Assembly: GCF_000190695.1 (NCBI RefSeq)
Contig: NZ_GL870929.1
Span: forward strand, 2,112,184 to 2,176,183
Length of the DNA: 64,000 nucleotides
Origin: Kingella denitrificans ATCC 33394
Lineage (GTDB): Bacteria; Pseudomonadota; Gammaproteobacteria; Burkholderiales; Neisseriaceae
Direction of reading: 5' to 3'
The translations under genes were made by a program, and so were the position numbers. The notes below the pieces were generated by a model, which saw nothing but the letters and a program-made list of their open reading frames with translations, searched no databases and was not told where the DNA came from. Numbering within the stretch: position 1 is the first letter of the stretch; the number at the start of each line of letters is the position of its first letter. Of the stretch, positions 42,000 to 49,610 are shown one piece after another.

Positions 42000-42131
42000 G
42001 GTCAACCTTTTCGGCGGTATCTTTGAAAGCAGCCTGCACTTTGGTCGGGCGGCTGCATTGTGATGGCGGCAATACTGCCGATGCCCGAATCGCCCGTTAA
42101 GGCGAAACGGCTCGGCAGCATGATGGCGCGT

Positions 42132-42461
42132 TTATTCGCCGGCAGTGTTTTCGGCCGGAGTATCCGCTTTGGCGGCAATCGCGTTGCGTTCCACTTCCAC
42201 GGTGAAGCCTTTGGCCAATTCCACGGTGAACACGGTTTCGCCGGTTTTCACCACGCGGCCGTACATGCCGGACATCAACAAAACGCGGTCGCCTTTTTTC
42301 AGCTCGCTAATCATGGCTTGGCGCTCTTTTTCGCGTTTTTGCTGCGGGCGGATCATGATGAAATACATCACGGCGAAAATGGCAATCCACGGCAGAAACG
42401 CCACGAAGCCGGAAGGTTGCTGGGGAGCGGCTCCGGCGGCGGCATTGGCAAGTTCAATCAT
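42132..42461 (-). CDS. yajC: Preprotein translocase subunit YajC
   Basis: 109 residues, with one membrane helix ('FLPWIAIFAVMYFIMIRPQQKREKE', the classical YajC signature) and a cytosolic SH3-like part ('LKKGDRVLLMSGMYGRVVKTGETVFTVEL'). It belongs to the SecDF-YajC subcomplex and is first in the operon, 132 bases before secD with a single DUS in the gap. 'AAGGATTTTGT' upstream of the ATG. Confidence 0.96.
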   Translation of the reverse strand: MIELANAAAGAAPQQPSGFVAFLPWIAIFAVMYFIMIRPQQKREKERQAMISELKKGDRVLLMSGMYGRVVKTGETVFTVELAKGFTVEVERNAIAAKADTPAENTAGE

Positions 42462-42519
42462 ACAAAATCCTTATGTGTTAAATGGAAAAGCAAGGGGCGA
42501 TTTTAACAGAGTTGCGATT

Positions 42520-42578
42520 AAAAAGCAGCCTGCACTTTTCCCCGAACCGGTGTTCGCGGTAAAAGTGCAGGCTGCTTT
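42520..42578 (-). terminator. DUS hairpin between mscL and yajC
   Basis: AAAAAGCAGCCTGCACTTTT...AAAAGTGCAGGCTGCTTT flanks a 20-base loop that itself contains the small palindrome CCGAACCGGTGTTCGCGG. It lies past the mscL stop. Confidence 0.6.
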
Positions 42579-42603
42579 CGATAGGGTGTCAGGAAGCGGC
42601 GGT

Positions 42604-43041
42604 TTATTTTTTCAGCGAATCGCGGATTTCGCGCAGCAGCAATACTTCTTCGCTGGGCTCGGCAGGCGCTTCCGCTTCGGGTGCAGGCTGCTTTTTCAGG
42701 CTGTTGATTAACTTCACCACCATGAAAATGGCGCTGGCGATAATCAGGAAGCTCACGATCGTGTTGATGAACGAGCCGATGTTCAGCGTGATGGCGCCGG
42801 CGGTTTTGGCGGCTTCCAGCGTGGCATAGCCGTCTGCCGGAGGCGTTGCGCCGTCTTTCAGCGTAATGAACAGGTTGGAGAAATCGATACCGCCCAAAAT
42901 CAGGCCGATGGGCGGCATAATCACATCGTCCACCAGCGATTTCACAATGCCCGAAAACGCCGTGCCGATGACCATACCGACCGCCAAATCAATCACGTTG
43001 CCGCGCATGATAAATTCTTTAAATTCTTGTTTAATAGACAT
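42604..43041 (-). CDS. mscL: Large-conductance mechanosensitive channel
   Basis: 145 residues, two membrane helices, homopentameric osmotic safety valve. 'KEFIMRGNVIDLAVGMVIGTAFSGIVKSLVDDVIMPPIGLILGG' is the conserved N-helix and TM1; the C-terminal helix ends 'VLLLREIRDSLKK'. The start at 43041 (MSIKQEFKEF) has AAGGA seven bases upstream; the open frame continues far upstream without homology. A DUS in frame encodes 'KKQPAPEAEA' in the variable cytosolic linker. Confidence 0.97.
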   Translation of the reverse strand: MSIKQEFKEFIMRGNVIDLAVGMVIGTAFSGIVKSLVDDVIMPPIGLILGGIDFSNLFITLKDGATPPADGYATLEAAKTAGAITLNIGSFINTIVSFLIIASAIFMVVKLINSLKKQPAPEAEAPAEPSEEVLLLREIRDSLKK

Positions 43042-43251
43042 TTTAATTCCTTGTGTGTGTTGAAAAACAAAAGGGTTCGGTCGGACAAAGCCCGATGCCC
43101 TGTGCCCAAAGGGGCGGGATAATACCGAAAAACACCGTGTTTTACCAACAAGAAAAATAAATTTTACCGAAGGCGGCTTGGTGAAGGGCGGCAAGAACCT
43201 TATAATTACTATGCTTTTATGTTTAATGTAAATCTTTGAAAGGAATTGATA

Positions 43252-43857
43252 ATGTCTGTACAAATTTTGCAACACGCCGCCGAAACCCGCCGTTCTGTGT
43301 ACGCATTGAACAAAAACCTGCCCATTTCGCAAAAAGAAGTGGTGCAGATTGTGGAACATGCGCTGCTGCACACGCCGTCTTCGTTTCACTCGCAATCAAC
43401 GCGCTTGGTGGTGCTGTTTGGTGCGGAACACGAAAAATTGTGGGACATCGCGTTGGACGAATTGCGTAAAATCGTGCCGGCGGAACGCTTCCAACCCACG
43501 GAAGACAAACTGAACATGTTCAAAGCGGCGGCGGCCAGCGTGCTGTTTTTCGAAGACCAGTCGGTGGTGAAAGGCTTGCAGGAGCAGTTTGCGGCTTATG
43601 CGGACAATTTCCCCGTGTGGGCCGAACATGCGGATGCGATGGTGCAGTATGCGGTTTGGACGACTTTGGCGGCGGCCGGCGTGGGGGCGAATCTGCAACA
43701 CTACAACCCCGTGATTGATGCGCAAGTGGCGCAAACATGGAATATCCCTGCCGATTGGAAGCTGCGTGCGCAGATGGTGTTGGGCGGTATTGCAGCGCCT
43801 GCGGGCGAGAAAACGTTTGCCGACGTGCCTTCGCGTTTACGGGTTTATGGTGCATAA
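43252..43857 (+). CDS. Nitroreductase family protein (Hbn1/Frm2-like)
   Basis: 201 residues from ATG 43252, with AAAGGA upstream. FMN-binding nitroreductase fold: 'RRSVYALNKNLPIS', 'HTPSSFHSQSTRLVVLFG', 'QYAVWTTLAAAGVGANLQHYNP', 'MVLGGIAAPAGEK'. The 'SSFHSQS' variant and the short length match the fungal/bacterial Hbn1/Frm2-like group, thought to act on lipid or nitro signalling compounds. It is single and ends at a DUS hairpin shared with rsuA. Confidence 0.87.
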   Translation: MSVQILQHAAETRRSVYALNKNLPISQKEVVQIVEHALLHTPSSFHSQSTRLVVLFGAEHEKLWDIALDELRKIVPAERFQPTEDKLNMFKAAAASVLFFEDQSVVKGLQEQFAAYADNFPVWAEHADAMVQYAVWTTLAAAGVGANLQHYNPVIDAQVAQTWNIPADWKLRAQMVLGGIAAPAGEKTFADVPSRLRVYGA

Positions 43858-43881
43858 ATCATTGTTTTTAAAATGATGATG

Positions 43882-43928
43882 AAAGTGCAGGCTGCTTTTG
43901 ATTCCGTTCCAAAGCAGCCTGCACTTTT
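43882..43928. terminator. Bidirectional DUS hairpin between convergent nitroreductase gene and rsuA
   Basis: AAAGTGCAGGCTGCTTTTG...CAAAGCAGCCTGCACTTTT, with A/T runs on both sides. Confidence 0.7.
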
Positions 43929-43942
43929 ATTTTTGCTTGCGC

Positions 43943-44629
43943 TTATTCCACGCGGATAAACCGCCATTCGCCTGCCTGCAAATCCTGCGTGTCCCAAGGG
44001 CCGAATTGCAGGCGGTGCAGGTGTTCCACGCGGTTGCCTGCGGCGGCTACCATGCGTTTGACTTGGTGGTATTTGCCTTCGCGGATGGTTAGAATCAGCG
44101 TGTGCGCATCGTGCAGTTCGGCGGCTTGGGCGGACACGGTTTCGTTGTCGTCGTGCAGCAGCACGCCTGCTTGCAGTTGGGCGCAGAGTGATGGGTCGGC
44201 GGCGTGTTTCAGCGTGGCGCGGTAAATTTTGTCCACTTTGTGCTTGGGCGATGTCATGCGGTGGTTGAATTGTCCATCGTTGGTGATGAGCAGTACGCCC
44301 GTGGTGTCCGCGTCCAAACGTCCGACGGCTTGAATGTCGGCAGCGCGGACTTGGTCGGGCAGTAGCGAAAACACGCTGGGATAGTCGCGCGGTTTGTGCG
44401 AGGTTTCGTAACCAGCGGGTTTGTTCAGCAGGATGTAGAAATAGGGCAGCGGAATCACCACTGCGTCTTCGCCGTCAATCGTGAGGGTTTGCACGCTGTC
44501 GGGGGCGATGTCGGCTTTTTCGTCCGGCACGGTTGCGCCGTTGATTTGCACTAGGCCGTGTTTGACCAGCCATTGGCAGCCTTTGCGCGTGTCGATGCCT
44601 TGGGCTTGGAGATATTTGATGATGTTCAT
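43943..44629 (-). CDS. rsuA: 16S rRNA pseudouridine(516) synthase
   Basis: 228 residues. An N-terminal S4-like RNA-binding domain ('MNIIKYLQAQGIDTRKGCQWLVKHGLVQING'), then the RsuA/RluB catalytic domain with 'LLNKPAGYETSHKP' and the catalytic Asp in 'VGRLDADTTGVLLITNDG'; 'REGKYHQVKRMVAAAGNRV' is the closing motif. The family's short RsuA form (about 230 residues) fits better than RluB, which has a long tail. Confidence 0.93.
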   Translation of the reverse strand: MNIIKYLQAQGIDTRKGCQWLVKHGLVQINGATVPDEKADIAPDSVQTLTIDGEDAVVIPLPYFYILLNKPAGYETSHKPRDYPSVFSLLPDQVRAADIQAVGRLDADTTGVLLITNDGQFNHRMTSPKHKVDKIYRATLKHAADPSLCAQLQAGVLLHDDNETVSAQAAELHDAHTLILTIREGKYHQVKRMVAAAGNRVEHLHRLQFGPWDTQDLQAGEWRFIRVE

Positions 44630-44656
44630 AGTGTTTATAATTCAATGTGTTAAAAG

Positions 44657-44700
44657 AGTGCAGGCTGCTTTTTGCCGGTTCGGAAAGCAGCCTGCACTTT
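44657..44700. terminator. DUS hairpin between rsuA and the Na+/H+ antiporter gene
   Basis: GAGTGCAGGCTGCTTTTTGCC...GGAAAGCAGCCTGCACTTT, just past the antiporter stop. Confidence 0.65.
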
Positions 44701-44722
44701 TATGGCGGGAAAGATTCGGGCA

Positions 44723-46153
44723 TCACAGCCAGCCGAACACGAAGAAAATCAGCGTGTGCAGGAGGAACAGCGGAATCAGGATGCCGAACGACCATGCCAT
44801 ATAGCCGAAAAAGCTGGGCATCGGCACTTTGCGCTGTTCGGCAATCGCTTTCACCATGAAGTTCGGCGCGTTGCCAATATAGCTCAATGCGCCCATGAAC
44901 ACGGAACCCATCGACACGGCCAAAAGCGTGTGGAACAAATCGCCGCGCATGAGTTCGTGCGGGTCGCCGCCGGCCATGTTGAAGAACACCAGATAAGTCG
45001 GCGCGTTGTCCAAAAAGGCGGAAAGCATGCCGCTCATCCAGAAATACATGGTGTTGATGGGCTGGCCGGCGCTATCGTGCACCAGCGAGATAATGCCGGC
45101 AAAAGCGCCTTTTTCGCCGGCTTGCAGCATGGCCAGCACGGGCGAAATGGTGATGAAGATGCCGGCGAACAGCTTGGCGACTTCGGCAATCGGGTCGAAG
45201 TTGAATTCATTGCCAGCGCGGACGGGTTTGGGCGTGATAACGAGGGAAACTACGGTTAAAACCAGCAGGATAGCGTCGCGCACCAGATTGGGCAGCGGAT
45301 AATTCGTTCCCAAAATATTGAAGCCGGGGTGCTGCGGCTTCCACATGCCGGACAGCAGCACCGCGCCAATCACGCAGAGCAGTAAGACGAAATTCCATTT
45401 GCCGAACAGTTTGATGCCTTCTTCGCTGTCGGGCGACGGGTCGCGCGGCAGAAGTTCGCTTTCTTTAGCGAAATAGCGGCTGTCGATGATATAGAAAATG
45501 GTGAGCAGGACGACGGTGGAAATCAGCACGGGGGCGAGCATGTGCTGTACCGTCCACATGAAGTCCACGCCTTTCAGGAAACCCAAAAACAGCGGCGGGT
45601 CGCCCAGCGGTGTGAGGCCGCCGCCGATGTTGGCCACCAAAAAGATAAAGAAAATCACGACGTGTACGTTGTGTTTGCGGTTGTCGTTCGCTTTCAGCAG
45701 TGGGCGAATCATCAGCATGGCCGCGCCGGTGGTGCCCATGATGGGGGCGAGCAGGGTGCCGATGGCCAAAAGTGCGGTGTTGAGTTTGGGCGAGCCGTGC
45801 AGGTTGCCCCACACCAGAATGCCGCCGGAAATGGTGTACAAGGCCAGCAGCAGCAAAATAAACGGTATGTATTCGCCCACCATGGCATGCGCGATGAGGT
45901 GGACGCTTTCGCCAAAGCCGAAAACGAGCGTGAACGGAATCAGGAACAGCAGCGTCCAGCCAGCGGTGATTTTGCCGAAATGGTGGTGCCATGTGTGGGC
46001 AAAGAGCAGCGGGCCCGTGGCGATGGACAACAGAATCAGGGCGAAAGGAAGACCCCAAACCAGGCTTAATTCGGCAGCGTTAAAGCCGGATGCGTTGGCG
46101 GTGAGCGGTAGTGCGAGGAGCGGGAACAGGGCAAGTTTGATTTTGTGGTGCAT
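44723..46153 (-). CDS. Sodium:proton antiporter (ArsB/NhaD, CitMHS-type superfamily)
   Basis: 476 residues. A signal-like first segment (MHHKIKLALFPLLALPLTANA) is followed by about 11-12 hydrophobic helices. 'IGGGLTPLGDPPLFLGFLKG' and 'LSAFLDNAPTYLVFFNMAG', with the buried Asp/Asn, and 'GSVFMGALSYIGNAPNFMVKAI' are conserved in ion-transporter superfamily proteins annotated as sodium:proton antiporters. The transported ion is inferred from annotation tradition. Single gene. Confidence 0.85.
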   Translation of the reverse strand: MHHKIKLALFPLLALPLTANASGFNAAELSLVWGLPFALILLSIATGPLLFAHTWHHHFGKITAGWTLLFLIPFTLVFGFGESVHLIAHAMVGEYIPFILLLLALYTISGGILVWGNLHGSPKLNTALLAIGTLLAPIMGTTGAAMLMIRPLLKANDNRKHNVHVVIFFIFLVANIGGGLTPLGDPPLFLGFLKGVDFMWTVQHMLAPVLISTVVLLTIFYIIDSRYFAKESELLPRDPSPDSEEGIKLFGKWNFVLLLCVIGAVLLSGMWKPQHPGFNILGTNYPLPNLVRDAILLVLTVVSLVITPKPVRAGNEFNFDPIAEVAKLFAGIFITISPVLAMLQAGEKGAFAGIISLVHDSAGQPINTMYFWMSGMLSAFLDNAPTYLVFFNMAGGDPHELMRGDLFHTLLAVSMGSVFMGALSYIGNAPNFMVKAIAEQRKVPMPSFFGYMAWSFGILIPLFLLHTLIFFVFGWL

Positions 46154-46313
46154 TCATTGTCCTTTGGTGAAACAGTGAAGCGGCAGGGGCAAAAAGCAGC
46201 CTGCACGCAATAAAGAATTCTGCCGCGCGGCAGAAGTGTAAAGAAATTTTAAGGTTTTTTCGGGGTTTATGCAAATTTATCTGGGCGGCGCACCGTGTGC
46301 AGGCTGCTTTTTC

Positions 46314-46362
46314 GCGCGTCTTGCCGCGCACCACGCTTGGGTGGCCGCCCGTGGCGGAAGCC
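46314..46362. repeat. Composite repeat module, copy E (short)
   Basis: 'ACCACGCTTGGGTGGCCGCCCGTGGCGGAAG' matches the 3' part of copies A-C, and a DUS adjoins it. The gap 46154-46615 otherwise holds DUS copies and a CREE; no gene seen. Confidence 0.45.
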
Positions 46363-46477
46363 GTAGTGGGAATCGGAAGGGGGCGGTTGATGAAATGCGT
46401 CGGGCAAATCAAGCCGCGTCGGAATCATGCGCGGAAACCGATGCCGAGAATATGCCGCAAAAAGCAGCCTGCACGTT

Positions 46478-46583
46478 TATAGTGAATTAAAATCGCAATG
46501 ATACGGCGTTGGTTCGCCTTGACGTACTATTTGTACGCCTTGCGGCTCGCCGCCTTGTCTCATTTTTATTTTAATCCACTATA
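46478..46583. repeat. Correia-type (CREE) element, 106 bp
   Basis: Nearly identical to the 9587 copy; the left end has one change (TATAGTGAATTAAAAT). Confidence 0.9.
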
Positions 46584-46615
46584 TTTTCAGCGTGCAGGCT
46601 GCTTTTTTCGTTCGG

Positions 46616-47452
46616 TTATGCGTTGCGGAAGTGCTTCCAAACTGGTTCGCAGGTGGGTGGCAGTTCGGGGCAGATGCCCACCATCGCGCCGCTGTATCCG
46701 CCTTCTTGGTGGAAATCGCTGCCGAGGCTGGCGAGCAAGCCGTAACGTTGCGCCAGTAATGCGTAATTCAGGCGGTCGCCCAAGCTGCAGTTGCTGCTGT
46801 GCACTTCGATGCCGTGCCCGCCCAGTTGCTTAAATTCTTCAAACAGTTGCCGCCGTGCGGTGGCGGACATGTCGTAGCGCATGGGATGGGCAATCACGGC
46901 CAGCCCTCCTGCCGCGCGGACGGCGGCCACCGCATCGGCCAGTTCCGCCCATTGGTGGCGCACGGCGGCGCATTTGCCTTCGCCCAGAAATTGGGTAAAC
47001 GCAGCCTGCTTGTTGCGCACCAAGCCTTGTTGCACCAGCCATTGCGCCATGTGGGTGCGCGACACCATTTCGGGATTCGCCGCCAGCGATAATGCACCGG
47101 CCGCCGCGCCTTCAATGCCGCGTTTGGCCAGCTTCGCGCCAATTTTTTCCATACGTTCGATGCGCCCCTGCCGCAACTGCGCCAGCAAAGACTGCAGGCT
47201 GCTTTCGTGTTCGTCGAAATCCAAACCGACCATGTGGATGGTGCGCCCGCGCCAGGTAACGGAGATTTCCACGCCGTTAATAAAGCGGATATTGTGCTGT
47301 TGTGCTGCCGAGCGTGCGGCGGCCAAACCGCCCGTGTGGTCGTGGTCGGTGAGCGCGAGCATGGTACAACCGTTTTTCGCGGCCAGCGCCACCACTTCTT
47401 CGGGCGGCAGCGCACCGTCTGAGATATGGGAATGGCAATGCAGGTCAATCAT
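46616..47452 (-). CDS. PHP domain phosphatase (RNase AM / TrpH-like 3',5'-nucleoside bisphosphate phosphatase)
   Basis: 278 residues from ATG 47452. PHP metal ligands: 'DLHCHSHISDG', 'ALTDHDHTGG', 'GVEIS', 'VIAHPMRYD', 'SDFHQEGG'. The RNase AM/TrpH group (E. coli YciV) hydrolyses 3',5'-bisphosphonucleotides and trims 5' ends of short RNAs. Its start overlaps the pseF stop by four bases (ATGA), so the two genes are co-translated although their functions look unrelated. Confidence 0.9.
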   Translation of the reverse strand: MIDLHCHSHISDGALPPEEVVALAAKNGCTMLALTDHDHTGGLAAARSAAQQHNIRFINGVEISVTWRGRTIHMVGLDFDEHESSLQSLLAQLRQGRIERMEKIGAKLAKRGIEGAAAGALSLAANPEMVSRTHMAQWLVQQGLVRNKQAAFTQFLGEGKCAAVRHQWAELADAVAAVRAAGGLAVIAHPMRYDMSATARRQLFEEFKQLGGHGIEVHSSNCSLGDRLNYALLAQRYGLLASLGSDFHQEGGYSGAMVGICPELPPTCEPVWKHFRNA

Positions 47453-48156
47453 GGTGCGTCCTTTTGCGCTTCGTCGGCCAACAGCCGCGCCAAATATTCC
47501 GCGCGCCGCCAGTCTTCTTCGGTGTCGATGTCCTGCACGCGGTGCTGCGGCAGGGGAATGCCGATGCTGCGGCTGTTGAAAATGGGTTTTTGCTGCAACC
47601 AGGCATCCGCACTGCCCCAGTAAAACTGCCCGGCATCGTGCCACGCTTCCTCCAAATCCTGCGAGCGCACGGCAAAATTTTCCGGCGCAAACATGGAAAC
47701 GCCGCGTTCGGCATTCATGCGCAGGGCGCGCTGTATCGGGAACGGGAAACGGGTCACGGAAAAAGCAAAATCTGCGTTTTGTTCCGATAATTGCCGCAAG
47801 CCTTCCTGCAAATCTTCCGCACGGACGAACGGCGCGGTGGCATACAGGCAGCAGGCGTTTTCCCCGTGCCAGCCGTGTTGCCGCATATGGCCGACGGCAT
47901 GGGCAATCACGGCACCGGTGGTGGCAAAGTCGTCCGCCAGCTCGGCAGGGCGCACAAACGGCACATCTGCGCCGTATTGCCGGGCGATTTGTGCGATTTC
48001 GTCATCATCGGTGGACACGATAATCTGTTCAAAGCAGCCTGCACTTCGGGCGGCCAGAATGCTGTGGGCAATCATGGGTTTGCCGTTGAACGGATGGATG
48101 TTTTTACGCGGAATGCGTTTGCTGCCGCCGCGTGCGGGGATGATACACAGGGTCAT
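47449..48156 (-). CDS. pseF: Pseudaminic acid cytidylyltransferase
   Basis: 235 residues from ATG 48156. CMP-nonulosonate synthetase fold: 'CIIPARGGSKRIPRKNI', 'IVSTDDDEIAQIARQYGADVPFVRP', 'CLYATAPFV'. 'RFPFPIQRALRM' and 'RSQDLEEAWHDAGQFYWG' are features of PseF rather than of NeuA. It activates pseudaminic acid with CTP. None of pseB, C, G, H, I is in this window, so it is an orphan here. A DUS in frame reads 'SAGCFEQ'. Confidence 0.85.
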   Translation of the reverse strand: MTLCIIPARGGSKRIPRKNIHPFNGKPMIAHSILAARSAGCFEQIIVSTDDDEIAQIARQYGADVPFVRPAELADDFATTGAVIAHAVGHMRQHGWHGENACCLYATAPFVRAEDLQEGLRQLSEQNADFAFSVTRFPFPIQRALRMNAERGVSMFAPENFAVRSQDLEEAWHDAGQFYWGSADAWLQQKPIFNSRSIGIPLPQHRVQDIDTEEDWRRAEYLARLLADEAQKDAP

Positions 48157-48204
48157 AAAGGCTTCGGTGGTGGGCAAAAAAAGAGACGGTGATTGTAGCA
48201 TACA

Positions 48205-48244
48205 GAAAGCAGCCTGCACCTTTGGGAAGTGCAGGCTGCTTTTT
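48205..48244. terminator. DUS hairpin between pseF and a small secreted protein gene
   Basis: GAAAGCAGCCTGCACC...GAAGTGCAGGCTGCTTTTT, past the stop of the 97-residue gene on the minus strand. Confidence 0.65.
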
Positions 48245-48267
48245 GGAGCAAGGTTGCGAAAAGGGGA

Positions 48268-48561
48268 TTATTGGCAGTTAATCCCTTGCATTTGTGGCGG
48301 ATTGCCGCTGGTGGGGATTTTGCAGCTTGTACCGTTGCTGCCGGTGACCACCACCACCAATTTGCCGCCGTTGCGGCTGGCGCTGATGGACAAAGGTTCT
48401 TTCGCACCCATGCCGACGGAAGCGCCGGCGATGTTGCTGATAAATTCGCTGTCGGAAATGCCGGAAGTGTTGCTGGCAATTTTGGGTTCGCGTTCGCCCG
48501 CGTGTGCAACAGACAAGCTCAAGGCCATGCTCATGACAACCAGCGTATGCATTATTTTCAT
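48268..48561 (-). CDS. Small exported hypothetical protein
   Basis: 97 residues. Signal peptide MKIMHTLVVMSMALSLSVAHA, cleavage likely after residue 21. The mature part is Ser/Gly-rich with two cysteines near the end ('TSCKIPTS', 'GINCQ') that could pair. No family recognised. AAGGAG lies about five bases before the ATG. Confidence 0.75.
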   Translation of the reverse strand: MKIMHTLVVMSMALSLSVAHAGEREPKIASNTSGISDSEFISNIAGASVGMGAKEPLSISASRNGGKLVVVVTGSNGTSCKIPTSGNPPQMQGINCQ

Positions 48562-48629
48562 TGTGTACTCCTTATCGAGGTTTGCATGAGCGGCTACTGT
48601 AACCCGATTCCAACCGCTTGTGGGAAACT

Positions 48630-49148
48630 TTACACGGATTTAACCAATAATTGCCGTAATGCGGAACTTCTGGCAATCCAGTGGGTTTGCTGTGCGGCGG
48701 GTAGGTCGCAGGCCATCAGCAGTACATGTGCGGGGCGTTTGTTGTGCAGGCTGGGGCGGATTTTGGCCGCAGTGAACGGCAGGCGGTTTCGTTCCGCAAA
48801 TGCTTGGGCGCGGCTGTTGGCCAGTTGCAGCATGGGGGCCAGCGAAGTGTGCAAATGCACAAAACGGACGTTCAGCAACAGGATGCGTGCGGCAAACCAA
48901 TCGGCTTCATCGGCAAAAACATCCGGTGTCGGCGTGTTCCAGTCGTGGCGGGAAGCGGCAATCAGCATGGCGGTGCTGCGGATTTCGGGCAACAAGGCTT
49001 CGCTGACCACATCGGCATGACCGGAAGACATATCGGCCGTACGCAGTAAATCGGGGCGGTGGGCGTTGCCGTCGGTAATCAGGCAAAGTTGGCGCAGCTC
49101 GGTTTGTTCGGCGGGGGAAATATTAGCGTGGATTATTTGTGCGAACAT
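48630..49148 (-). CDS. Hypothetical protein behind an attenuator-like leader
   Basis: 172 residues from ATG 49148 (MFAQIIHANISPAEQTEL), with a good AAGGAG seven bases upstream. It is soluble, no signal peptide, with scattered Cys ('RQLCLITDG', 'LMACDLPAAQQ') and many helix-forming stretches. I do not recognise the family. What stands out is its 5' region: a consensus-like promoter, a 25-residue Cys-rich leader ORF and a terminator lie between promoter and gene. Confidence 0.8.
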   Translation of the reverse strand: MFAQIIHANISPAEQTELRQLCLITDGNAHRPDLLRTADMSSGHADVVSEALLPEIRSTAMLIAASRHDWNTPTPDVFADEADWFAARILLLNVRFVHLHTSLAPMLQLANSRAQAFAERNRLPFTAAKIRPSLHNKRPAHVLLMACDLPAAQQTHWIARSSALRQLLVKSV

Positions 49149-49193
49149 GGTGCTCTCCTTTATTTTAATGGAGTGGCGGCATGGACTCACAAT

Positions 49194-49221
49194 CAAAAAA
49201 ACCGCCACGGAAGCGGGCGGT
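49194..49221 (-). terminator. Intrinsic terminator in the leader (attenuator candidate)
   Basis: Minus strand: ACCGCC-loop-GGCGGT followed by seven T, located between the leader stop and the 172-residue gene, so it must be read through for expression. Confidence 0.75.
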
Positions 49222-49242
49222 CTGAAATTCGATATAGTGTGA

Positions 49243-49320
49243 TTACGCTGCACACGACAAATCAGTACCGCACCGAGGTGGGCACCAATAACACACTTGA
49301 GCGAGTCGTGTAGCGTTCAT
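49243..49320 (-). CDS. Cys-rich leader peptide (25 residues)
   Basis: MNATRLAQVCYWCPPRCGTD then LSCAA: four Cys codons (10, 13, 17, 23) in 25, beginning about 23 bases after the presumed transcription start, with GGAA upstream. The geometry is that of a transcription-attenuation leader that would respond to charged tRNA-Cys. Too short for routine gene calling. Confidence 0.6.
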   Translation of the reverse strand: MNATRLAQVCYWCPPRCGTDLSCAA

Positions 49321-49349
49321 AATAACGTTTCCAGTTAAGAATGTTCGGC

Positions 49350-49378
49350 ATTGTGCAGGAAAGTAAAGTTTGTGTCAA
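49350..49378 (-). promoter_or_regulatory. Promoter of the Cys-leader transcript
   Basis: Minus strand: perfect TTGACA (49373-49378), 17 bases, CACAAT (49350-49355). A DUS core (TGCACAATGCC side) is not involved. Confidence 0.7.
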
Positions 49379-49544
49379 GCAGGCAGCCTGCATTTTTACA
49401 TATTTGTGTGTGAAGTAAATTTATTCTTGCAAATGTTTGAATGGACATTTTTTGTGTTGCGTGATTGTGTTTGTATTTTCCCTTTGTTTTGATTGATGGT
49501 GGGTGCATTGGAAATCGTGCCGTCAGAGACGGGATTGTTCAATA

Positions 49545-49597
49545 AAAGTGCAGGCTGCTTTTCATCGTTTGGTTGAGATGAAAAAGCAGCCTGCACG
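49545..49597 (-). terminator. DUS hairpin terminator of aspS
   Basis: AAAAGTGCAGGCTGCTTTTCATC...GATGAAAAAGCAGCCTGCAC, 13 bases past the aspS stop. The stem is extended by CATC/GATG. The rest of 49149-49610 is described under the leader entries. Confidence 0.7.
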
Positions 49598-49610
49598 TTC
49601 GTTACCGTGG

